A DNA stretch of 20,746 bases from an uncultured Pseudomonadota bacterium (lineage in GTDB: Bacteria > Pseudomonadota > Alphaproteobacteria > RF32 > CAG-239), in assembly GCA_902796625.1 (NCBI GenBank), contig CADBPX010000022.1:1-20746 (forward strand), in the 5' to 3' direction. Under the pieces are notes generated by a model that saw nothing but the letters and a program-made list of their open reading frames with translations, was not told the DNA's origin and searched no databases. This document shows positions 14,918 to 20,746 of the stretch, piece after piece. Each line of letters begins with the position of its first letter. Position 1 is the stretch's first letter. The translations under genes were made by a program, and so were the position numbers.

Positions 14918-16607
14918 TATTAAGAACAAAAAAGTTATTGTCGTTGCCGTGGCCTGTCTGTTTGTAGTGCTGTTCGGCTATGGACGCTTTAGTGATGACG
15001 CCAACGCGCAAATTGCTGAGGCGGCAACAGAGGCAATTCAAGATCAAACCCTACCGGAGGAAGATGTTTTCGGTTTAGATACAGATGAGACTTCTAAACA
15101 AGCTGACGAGGCTAAAGAGGTTACCGAAAATGCGGCAGAAAAAACTGCAGAATCGCTGGATTTTTTAGATGAAGAAACCGCTGATGATGTGTTCGACGCC
15201 CCTGTAGAAACCAGTGCAGCAAATAGTGAAACTTCGCCGGCTCAACAACCGGCAGACGATGATCTTGCCGCTAATGATGATCTTCTTACTCCACCCCCGG
15301 CAGAAGATGATATGGGTATTGAAGAATTAGAGGCTGAAGAAAGAGCGGTTACAGCAGAGATTGAAGCACAGGAAAATGCGGTTGACGCTCCGAAATCGCC
15401 GTTTGAAAGCTTCGGTAATGCTATTCTTTCGAAAGTTGACAATGATTTGTTCAATCAAATGTCAAACATCGAGAAGCAAAATACCATCTTAAACTTACAA
15501 CTCAAAAGAGAAGAATTGAGAAATAAGGTGGCAGCTTTGCGGGCAGCACGCGAACAAGCTAAACTTGAGGCCGAAGCTCGCCGTATTGCCGAAGAGCAGA
15601 AAATAAAAGATATGGAGGCAGAAAGACAAGCTAAAATATTAGAAGCAGAACGCTTGCTGAGAGAGAAAGAAATGGAACTTGAAAAAGTTCGTCAAGGCAA
15701 AATTATTAACGATTATATGAACCAAATGTTGATTATGAATCAAAAATGGATCGAAAAAAATGCCGAATTACAATCACAAATATTGGAATTGCGTGAAGAA
15801 CGTAAGACTTTGGTGAAAAATTTTGAGGAAAAATTGGACGATTTGCTTAAACGTTCAAGAGAGGTTAAAGAAAATGCACAAGTTGCTTTGACAAACCATC
15901 AAAATATGATTGATACGTTTAATTCGCAGATTGAACAATTAAAGCAGTCGGTTGTTGATGCCGAAAGTCGCTTAAGACAAGCGCAGTCTGATGCCGAAAA
16001 TCCGTTTGCGGAAGGTTCTGATGCTCCGGGCAGAGATGCTATAGATATGGCGCAGGAATATGCTATTATGGATATTACCGGTAAAGGTAAAGATATTGTA
16101 GCAAAAATCGTAAATAGAGAAGGTACAACATTTATCGTTCATAAAGGATCAATGCTTAAAGGCGGTGAAGTTGTTACCAATATTACGGAAACTTATATTG
16201 CATTCGATAATCGTGGAGTGAAGAGCTATCTGTATACCGGAGGTTCAGTTTTGGAATATGAACCGACAAAGAGCTTTAACGGCTCCGATAAAACTCCGGA
16301 AGAAACAAAAAAGCAAAGCATTCGTGGGGAAATTCGTAATGTTATGGGAGCTGAAGGTGTAGATGCTTCAGAGGGTTCGTCTGCTCCGGTGGTTCGTAAA
16401 AATAATGACAGCTCGTCTTCTCGTCACACTTCTTCATCAAAAGGATCAGCTGCAGCACCAAAAAGTACTTCGTCGTCCGGTAGCAGTTCCGGTAGCGGAA
16501 GCAGCAGCTCGTCAAGCAAAAGCGGCAATAGCAGCTCGTCAAGCAAAAGTGGCAATAGCAGTAATAACGTATTTCCTACATTAGGAAGCGGGATGTTTGT
16601 AAAATAA
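14907..16607 (+). CDS. pilP: Enlarged PilP-type pilus biogenesis protein with coiled coil and Ser-rich tail
   Basis: A 566-residue protein, several times longer than R64-type PilP (roughly 150 aa). An N-terminal hydrophobic segment (about 9-26) is followed by a possible AXA cleavage site (ANA, 32-34). Residues 35-175 are acidic and Ala-rich. Residues about 185-358 form a long, highly charged coiled coil (LKREELRNKVAALRAA onwards). Residues about 385-452 (ITGKGKDIVAKIVNREGTTF, then KGSMLKGGEVVTNI) match the PilP core domain, a periplasmic bridge between secretin and inner membrane. The tail is Ser/Gly-rich, with two copies of SSSSSKSGN. The start ATG 14907 follows AAGGGGG; an in-frame upstream ATG at 14865 lies inside pilO and has no such site. 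The order PilO-PilP-PilQ supports the call. Confidence 0.82.
   Translation: MSYNIKNKKVIVVAVACLFVVLFGYGRFSDDANAQIAEAATEAIQDQTLPEEDVFGLDTDETSKQADEAKEVTENAAEKTAESLDFLDEETADDVFDAPVETSAANSETSPAQQPADDDLAANDDLLTPPPAEDDMGIEELEAEERAVTAEIEAQENAVDAPKSPFESFGNAILSKVDNDLFNQMSNIEKQNTILNLQLKREELRNKVAALRAAREQAKLEAEARRIAEEQKIKDMEAERQAKILEAERLLREKEMELEKVRQGKIINDYMNQMLIMNQKWIEKNAELQSQILELREERKTLVKNFEEKLDDLLKRSREVKENAQVALTNHQNMIDTFNSQIEQLKQSVVDAESRLRQAQSDAENPFAEGSDAPGRDAIDMAQEYAIMDITGKGKDIVAKIVNREGTTFIVHKGSMLKGGEVVTNITETYIAFDNRGVKSYLYTGGSVLEYEPTKSFNGSDKTPEETKKQSIRGEIRNVMGAEGVDASEGSSAPVVRKNNDSSSSRHTSSSKGSAAAPKSTSSSGSSSGSGSSSSSSKSGNSSSSSKSGNSSNNVFPTLGSGMFVK
16503..16556 (+). repeat. 27-bp tandem repeat in the pilP tail
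   Basis: Two adjacent 27-base units (16503-16529 and 16530-16556) differ at one base (16525 C, 16552 T), and a third begins with AGCAGTAATAAC. Each codes for nine residues, so gain or loss of a unit keeps the reading frame and only changes tail length. Confidence 0.85.
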
Positions 16608-16609
16608 AA

Positions 16610-18286
16610 ATGGCAGAAGATGAAGTAAAAGAACAAAAGGAAGATACGGCTGTAACCACGGTTACAGCATCTTCTGTTACAGATTCTTCTGATGTTGAAA
16701 GAGAAAAAGATTCTGAATCGGAAAATATTTTAGAGCAGCTCTTTGCCAACGAAAACAAACTGTTAACGGTTGAAGATGGCGATGTTAGCATTGATTCGGA
16801 ATCGCGGCGTATGTTGGCGCTTTTTTCTGATGGTACTTATTTAGTTGATGAAGCGCATCGCTTTGACGGTAAAGTTCTTAACTTTACTTCAACAGCTCGA
16901 CGGCGCAAGCTTTTAATTCATGCCCCTAAATATGTTTCGGCGCAAGTTCTTTCCGCTGTATATGCTTATGCCGAACGTGGTATGGGGCAAATTAATATTT
17001 CGGCCGAAGAAATTGACGACTATCAGATGCAGGCCGATTTTTTGGATGTTATTCGACGGGCGGCTACACAAAAGGTTTCCGATGTGCATGTGGTTGTTGC
17101 CGATTCAACGCAAGTTTTGTTCCGCATAAACGGTATGATGGAGCGAGTGCTGGAATATAACAAAGACTGGGGAGAGGCCTTTGTACGTACGGCTTTTGCT
17201 TCAGCGGATATTTCCGATGCCAACTATGCGCAAAACGAATTTCAGGGAGCCCAAAAGTTAGGAGCAACACCGCTTCGCGGCTCAAACGGGCGATTTAAAC
17301 TGCCTCATAATGTGTTGGCTATTCGTTTGCAGTTTAATCCTGTAGCTTTCGGTTCGCAATATTTGGTTATGCGATTGTTATATGCCGATGATAACCCTAA
17401 CGGAAACAGCGATTTGCGCTCTCTGGGTTTGGGAGACCGCGAAATTAAGCTGTTTTATCGCTTGCGAGCTACGGCTGTGGGGTTGAATATTATTGCCGGT
17501 CCGACCGGTTCCGGTAAATCAACAACATTGCAACGTAATATGATTAAGCTGATACAGGAACATCATGGCGAAATAAATGTTATTACGGTGGAGGATCCGC
17601 CGGAGTATCCGATTCCGGGGGCACGGCAAATGCCGGTGACTAACGCGACAACGGAAGAAGAAAAAGATGAAGAATTTAATAAGGCGCTGTCCGCCGCTTT
17701 GCGTTCCGATCCTGATGTAATGATGGTCGGTGAGATTCGCTCACTTTCAGCCGCCGGATTGGTGTTTAAGGGCGCTTTGTCCGGACATAGCGTGTGGACG
17801 ACTTTGCACGCTAACTCAGCTCCGGCAATTGTTACACGTCTGCGTGATATGGGAGTGCAGCCGTATATGCTCAGCGATCCGGAAATTATGAAAGGACTGA
17901 TTTCTCAACGTTTGTTCCGGAGAATTTGCCCATATTGCCGCGTTTCGGTTAAAGAAAGAATGGAAGACCCTTCTTTTGAACGTTTGAAAACGGCTTTGGG
18001 AGATTTTGGTATCGAAAATACCTATTTGCGCGGAGCCGGATGTAAATATTGCGGGCATAAGGGAGTTATCGGACGAATGTCAGTGCCGGAAATTATTATT
18101 CCGGATGCGCGCTTTTTGCAATTAATGGTTAATGATAATACAAAAGAAGCTATCGATTACTGGGTCAGTGAATTAGACGGCCGGCCTTTGCGTGAGGCGG
18201 CTATTGAGCGAATGCTTAAGGGATATATTGATCTGGATGAAGTAGAAAGATGGTGTGGTTTGTTAGACCAACGCCCGATTTATTAA
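16610..18286 (+). CDS. pilQ: Type IVb pilus assembly ATPase PilQ (GspE/PilB family)
   Basis: Cytoplasmic hexameric ATPase that drives pilus assembly; 558 aa. All GspE-family motifs are visible: Walker A GPTGSGKST at 297-305; the Asp box VITVEDPPEYPIPG just after it; Walker B LRSDPDVMMVGEIR at 364-377 with Glu375; and the His box SGHSVWTTLHAN with His393 and His400. A tetracysteine zinc site (Cys440-Cys443, CPYC, and Cys478-Cys481, CKYC) is typical of assembly rather than retraction ATPases. The first 100 residues are acidic and Ser/Thr-rich, unlike the conserved core. The gene starts two bases after pilP with no clear ribosome binding site, so coupling is likely. No second, retraction-type ATPase is seen in the window. 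Confidence 0.96.
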   Translation: MAEDEVKEQKEDTAVTTVTASSVTDSSDVEREKDSESENILEQLFANENKLLTVEDGDVSIDSESRRMLALFSDGTYLVDEAHRFDGKVLNFTSTARRRKLLIHAPKYVSAQVLSAVYAYAERGMGQINISAEEIDDYQMQADFLDVIRRAATQKVSDVHVVVADSTQVLFRINGMMERVLEYNKDWGEAFVRTAFASADISDANYAQNEFQGAQKLGATPLRGSNGRFKLPHNVLAIRLQFNPVAFGSQYLVMRLLYADDNPNGNSDLRSLGLGDREIKLFYRLRATAVGLNIIAGPTGSGKSTTLQRNMIKLIQEHHGEINVITVEDPPEYPIPGARQMPVTNATTEEEKDEEFNKALSAALRSDPDVMMVGEIRSLSAAGLVFKGALSGHSVWTTLHANSAPAIVTRLRDMGVQPYMLSDPEIMKGLISQRLFRRICPYCRVSVKERMEDPSFERLKTALGDFGIENTYLRGAGCKYCGHKGVIGRMSVPEIIIPDARFLQLMVNDNTKEAIDYWVSELDGRPLREAAIERMLKGYIDLDEVERWCGLLDQRPIY

Positions 18287-18296
18287 GGAGAAGGTT

Positions 18297-19418
18297 ATGC
18301 CGGAAATTAAAAAACAAAGTGCTTTTAATAAGGCAATGAAAAACAGTAATAAATGGCTGTTGAATTATGCCAAGATTATGTGCAACATCTCGAATAAAAA
18401 GAGATTGAAAATTTATCGTAAATTGGCCGCGCTGTTACGTAACCGATTCTCATTGATGAATGCCTTGGATATGATTTATAACGGTTTGTCCGAAGAAGGA
18501 CGACATCCGAATGACCCGATGGCAATCGCTGTGAGTGCCTGGGGGCACTCGCTGCAAGAAGGTCACCCTTTTTCCGACAGCTTAAAAGGGTGGGCACCGG
18601 ATCGGGAGAGATTAATGCTTTCCGTGGGCGATGTTTCAGATTTGGAAAGCGCACTATTAAACCTGATTAAAGTGGCAGAAGGATCTTCACGAATGATCCG
18701 GCCGATTGTTAACGCTATTGCTTATCCGTCCTTTTTGATGATGATGGCTGTTTTGATTTTGTATGCCATCGGGGTTTATATGGTGCCGCCAATGTTAGAT
18801 GCCGCGCCGAATACAATTTGGACCGGAACAGCACGAAGTTTGATTAATTTGTCAGAGTGGATTCAACAAAACTGGAAGCTGGCCTTTTCTTTCTTGCCGG
18901 TACTCGGTATCATAATTTATACAACTATCGGAATTTGGACCGGTAAAATCAGAGTCAAATTCGATCGGATTCCGCCATGGTCATTATATAAGATTTTTAC
19001 CGGTATTACGTGGCTTTTGGCACTGTCTGCTCTGGTGAAAGGCGGGGTGCCGGTGTCGGTGGCAATGTCTTCGTTGCGGCGAGATGCCAGTAAGTATTTA
19101 AAAGAACGTATCGACGGAGCTTTGTTTCATATTAAAAACGGTGATAACTTGGGACAAGCGTTGGATAAGGCTAACCATGAGTTTCCGGATAAACAGGTTA
19201 TTGCCGACTTAAAAATTTATTCCGAATTGGATAACTTTGAAGAGGCTCTTGATAAATTGGCAAACGAATGGCTGGAAGAGTCAGTTTATGTTATTGAACA
19301 ACGCGCCGAAGTTATGAATATTGTGGCTATGCTTACGGTTTCCGGCGTTATTGCTTGGGCAGTGTTCGGCACGTTTGATATGCAAGATCAAATTACCAGT
19401 TCCATGGGGAAAGGATAA
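18297..19418 (+). CDS. pilR: Pilus inner-membrane platform protein PilR (GspF family)
   Basis: A 373-residue polytopic protein of the GspF/PilC family on which the ATPase acts. It has two T2SSF-type helical domains. The first includes KLAALLRNRFSLMNALDMIY and HSLQEGHPFSDSLKG. The second includes LLALSALVKGGVPVSVAMSS and IKNGDNLGQALDKAN, the repeated 'G..l..AL' pattern of the family. Membrane spans are near 144-167, 194-216 and 339-360. The start at 18297 follows AAGGAGAAGG, ten bases after pilQ ends. A lysine-rich N-terminus precedes the first domain. The length fits R64 PilR. Confidence 0.94.
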   Translation: MPEIKKQSAFNKAMKNSNKWLLNYAKIMCNISNKKRLKIYRKLAALLRNRFSLMNALDMIYNGLSEEGRHPNDPMAIAVSAWGHSLQEGHPFSDSLKGWAPDRERLMLSVGDVSDLESALLNLIKVAEGSSRMIRPIVNAIAYPSFLMMMAVLILYAIGVYMVPPMLDAAPNTIWTGTARSLINLSEWIQQNWKLAFSFLPVLGIIIYTTIGIWTGKIRVKFDRIPPWSLYKIFTGITWLLALSALVKGGVPVSVAMSSLRRDASKYLKERIDGALFHIKNGDNLGQALDKANHEFPDKQVIADLKIYSELDNFEEALDKLANEWLEESVYVIEQRAEVMNIVAMLTVSGVIAWAVFGTFDMQDQITSSMGKG

Positions 19419-19421
19419 AAA

Positions 19422-19967
19422 ATGAAGGTACACTTAGATTTTGATAAGCCGCATTGGAACGCCGTCAGTGGTTTCTTTATGGTTTTGTTTTTGATTTTAG
19501 CCGTGACGGCTTTGGTTTATTTGCTTATGTATAATCCGCATAAATCCGTGCATAGCGCGGTTTTGAAAACGGCAGAAAATATTCAATCATTCTATCGTGA
19601 TCAACCGGGATTTTGGAAACTTTCAACCCAGTCTGCCCACGAGAATAAACTCGATAAGCCATTGGTTCGTTATGCCAAGGAATATGATATTCAGATCGGG
19701 CAGGGACTAGATGGAACTATGAGTTTACCTAGTGATCAAAATTTCAATATCGTATTGAAAAATTTGAATAAATCGGCTTGTATTAATTTGACGGAACTGC
19801 CGACATCAGGAGAAAATTTGTTGATATTGCAGAAGATTACCATTATCAATGAAAGTGGCGAAACGGAGTTTACATGGGGCGGGGAAAACGGCCTGCCGAT
19901 AAAAAAGTATGCCGCACGTAAGGTTTGCCTGCCAACCGATAATGTTATTATTTGGACTTTTTTATAG
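19422..19967 (+). CDS. pilS: PilS-like type IVb pilin, atypical N-terminus
   Basis: A 181-residue pilin-like protein, last gene of the operon, three bases after pilR with GGGAAAGGA upstream. A 17-residue hydrophilic leader ends in Ser16-Gly17, the expected prepilin peptidase site, followed by a hydrophobic helix (18-38) and a helical stretch (VLKTAENIQSFYRD). Two cysteines in the C-terminal half (Cys120 in SACINL and Cys169 in RKVCLP) match the disulfide that closes the D-region of type IVb pilins. Oddities: mature residue 5 would be Leu22, not the near-universal Glu, and the helix continues FFMVLFLILAVTALVYLLMY without the usual LIE-type motif. It may be the major subunit, a minor tip pilin (which often lack Glu5) or a non-processed relative. 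Confidence 0.72.
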   Translation: MKVHLDFDKPHWNAVSGFFMVLFLILAVTALVYLLMYNPHKSVHSAVLKTAENIQSFYRDQPGFWKLSTQSAHENKLDKPLVRYAKEYDIQIGQGLDGTMSLPSDQNFNIVLKNLNKSACINLTELPTSGENLLILQKITIINESGETEFTWGGENGLPIKKYAARKVCLPTDNVIIWTFL

Positions 19968-20001
19968 TATCTTATTTTTTGTTATCTATGCCGTGCCTTT
20001 T

Positions 20002-20177
20002 ACCGTCACTCAGAGCGTTTTTTTATTTATAATGTCATGCCTCCGAACGAAGTGAGGTCAAGGCATCTTCGAATTCTAAAAAAAAGAAGCGGAAGCCCTT
20101 TTGAGCTCGTGCCCAAAGGCACTCGGAGGGGAAACAGTTTGTTTTTTGTGCCTTCTGTTTCAGTGAGCGATGACGGT
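20002..20177. repeat. REP/MITE-like non-coding repeat block
   Basis: Bounded by short inverted ends, ACCGTCA (20002-20008) and TGACGGT (20171-20177). Inside are a partly palindromic stretch (ATGCCTCC...AGGCAT, about 20038-20066), a GTGCC-CAAA-GGCAC hairpin (20109-20122), and interleaved inverted repeats AAGGCAC/GTGCCTT (20116-20122, 20148-20154) and GAAACAG/CTGTTTC (20131-20137, 20155-20161). An open frame across it (20037-20255) looks like a chance product. Its composition differs from the genes, with T runs and small palindromes. I infer a dispersed intergenic repeat; copy number cannot be seen here. Confidence 0.5.
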
Positions 20178-20295
20178 TATTTTTTTGTTTTTTTTATATC
20201 TTCGCCGTTCCTTGAGTGGGGAGATTCCACGCTGCATAATTGTGGCTCTAAATGACGTATCTGTGGCGGTGTGGGGGTTAAATGAATTCGAAGAT
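20065..20295. repeat. 12-bp inverted repeat, ATCTTCGAATTC
   Basis: ATCTTCGAATTC at 20065-20076 is matched perfectly in inverted form at 20284-20295. Between and beyond them a 16-base direct repeat with one mismatch occurs, GAGCGATGAC(G/A)GTTAT, at 20165-20180 and 20320-20335. Together they suggest two or more related repeat copies in opposite or nested arrangement. Confidence 0.5.
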
Positions 20296-20326
20296 CGCTG
20301 GACGTTTTCTGGCGAAAACGAGCGAT
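20294..20326. repeat. REP-like hairpin
   Basis: ATCGCT (20294-20299) pairs with AGCGAT (20321-20326), and CGTTTTC (20303-20309) with GAAAACG (20314-20320), around a TGGC loop with a three-base bulge (GGA). This makes a 13-bp imperfect hairpin lying downstream of pilS. It may end or protect the pilus transcript, since no other terminator follows pilS closely. A second, A/T-rich inverted repeat (20332-20341 with 20364-20373) follows it. Confidence 0.55.
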
Positions 20327-20415
20327 GACAGTTATATATTAACAACGTATCCATAACGGTGGGTAATATATAAAATGGCATACTTTACTTTATGGTTGCG
20401 TTTTTTTACAACAAA

Positions 20416-20441
20416 AAAAGGAGCTGTTTCCAGCTCCTTTT
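20416..20441 (-). terminator. Intrinsic terminator of the autotransporter gene
   Basis: A perfect 11-bp stem (20416-20426 with 20431-20441, core GGAGCTG/CAGCTCC) and a TTTC loop as read on the plus strand. On the minus strand it is followed directly by a run of T (complement of 20409-20419). It lies about 20 bases past the stop codon of the minus-strand gene. Confidence 0.85.
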
Positions 20442-20460
20442 CTTTCCCCAAATCAGCTAA

Positions 20461-20746
20461 CTAGAAAGCATATTTCAAGCCAATCATACCGGTATGGCTT
20501 TGGTAATCCTTACGGAAACCGCCCATATAGCTGATATTGGCCGATAATCTATCCGTCAATTCAGCCGTTATACCGGCTCCCGCTTCAACGCCAAAGCGAT
20601 TCAACCGTTTGCCGTGAACCGCATAGCTGGCGCCGTTGGCCAAGCCAACAACCGCATTATCGCGATCGCTCACTAAATCATATGTTACACCGACATATCC
20701 TTCCGGACGAACCGTATGGTTTGCCAGCGTATAATCTTTACCGAAA
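20461..20746 (-). CDS. Autotransporter beta-barrel, C-terminal fragment
   Basis: The gene runs off the right edge, so only its last 94 residues are visible. They read as alternating strands of an outer-membrane barrel: RPEGYVGVTYDLV, RFGVEAGAGITAELTDRLSA, NISYMGGFRKDY, and the closing GMIGLKYAF, with a C-terminal Phe that is the usual barrel-assembly signal. This matches the end of type Va autotransporter barrels, where the barrel carries a passenger domain to the surface. The passenger, start and promoter lie outside the window. It converges on the pilus operon. Another 12-stranded barrel type cannot be excluded from this fragment alone. Confidence 0.8.
   Translation of the reverse strand, partial: FGKDYTLANHTVRPEGYVGVTYDLVSDRDNAVVGLANGASYAVHGKRLNRFGVEAGAGITAELTDRLSANISYMGGFRKDYQSHTGMIGLKYAF

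Noticed and set aside
16503..16562. Possible CRISPR-like repeat
   Set aside because: Units are directly adjacent without spacers, in frame within pilP, so it is a coding tandem repeat.
16424..16636. Minus-strand, Leu-rich membrane-like frame
   Set aside because: Its Leu runs are the antisense of the Ser/Gly-rich pilP tail and its tandem repeat; no start signal.
20037..20255. Open reading frame of 72 codons within the repeat block
   Set aside because: It lies wholly over palindromic repeat sequence, has no ribosome binding site, and its Phe/Val/Ser runs come from T-rich tracts. It is most likely a chance frame.

Overview
The window reads as a piece of a bacterial chromosome from a moderately AT-rich Gram-negative organism. 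It encodes periplasmic and outer-membrane proteins: a lipoprotein Cu,Zn superoxide dismutase, an alpha-2-macroglobulin, penicillin-binding protein 1C, a secretin and an autotransporter barrel. The standard code fits throughout, with ATG, GTG and TTG starts. The gene mix and style would suit an uncultured, host- or gut-associated alphaproteobacterium, but that is inference; the window holds no rRNA, tRNA or other marker gene.

Layout. (1) 44-1093: an unrecognised small protein, then sodC (lipoprotein Cu,Zn SOD), closed by a perfect 17-bp terminator hairpin. (2) 1120-1473, minus strand: a small exported YgiW/YdeI-type OB-fold protein that converges on sodC, with a good sigma70-like promoter behind it. 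(3) 1622-9461: alpha-2-macroglobulin and pbpC, overlapping by 11 bases. This is the classic bacterial pair for trapping proteases and repairing peptidoglycan. (4) 9584-19967: a tightly packed eight-gene operon for a type IVb pilus of the IncI/R64 thin-pilus kind. Its order is an OmpA-like-domain protein, a TcpQ-domain (PilL-like) protein, PilN secretin, PilO, a greatly enlarged PilP, PilQ ATPase, PilR membrane platform and a PilS-like pilin. (5) 19968-20460: a non-coding block of palindromic, REP-like repeats. (6) 20416-20746, minus strand: the C-terminal end of an autotransporter beta-barrel with its terminator.

How the pilus genes fit together. PilN would form the outer-membrane gate, stabilised by the TcpQ-domain protein. 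PilO and PilP would link inner and outer membranes, PilQ would power assembly on PilR, and PilS would be the subunit. The first gene, with a membrane anchor, a long acidic linker and an OmpA-like domain, may tether the machine to peptidoglycan. The operon departs from R64: no PilM, PilT transglycosylase, PilU prepilin peptidase or PilV adhesin follows in this window; the pilin lacks Glu at mature position 5; and PilP carries a roughly 170-residue coiled coil plus a Ser-rich tail. This modified pilus operon is the best candidate for an under-described system here.
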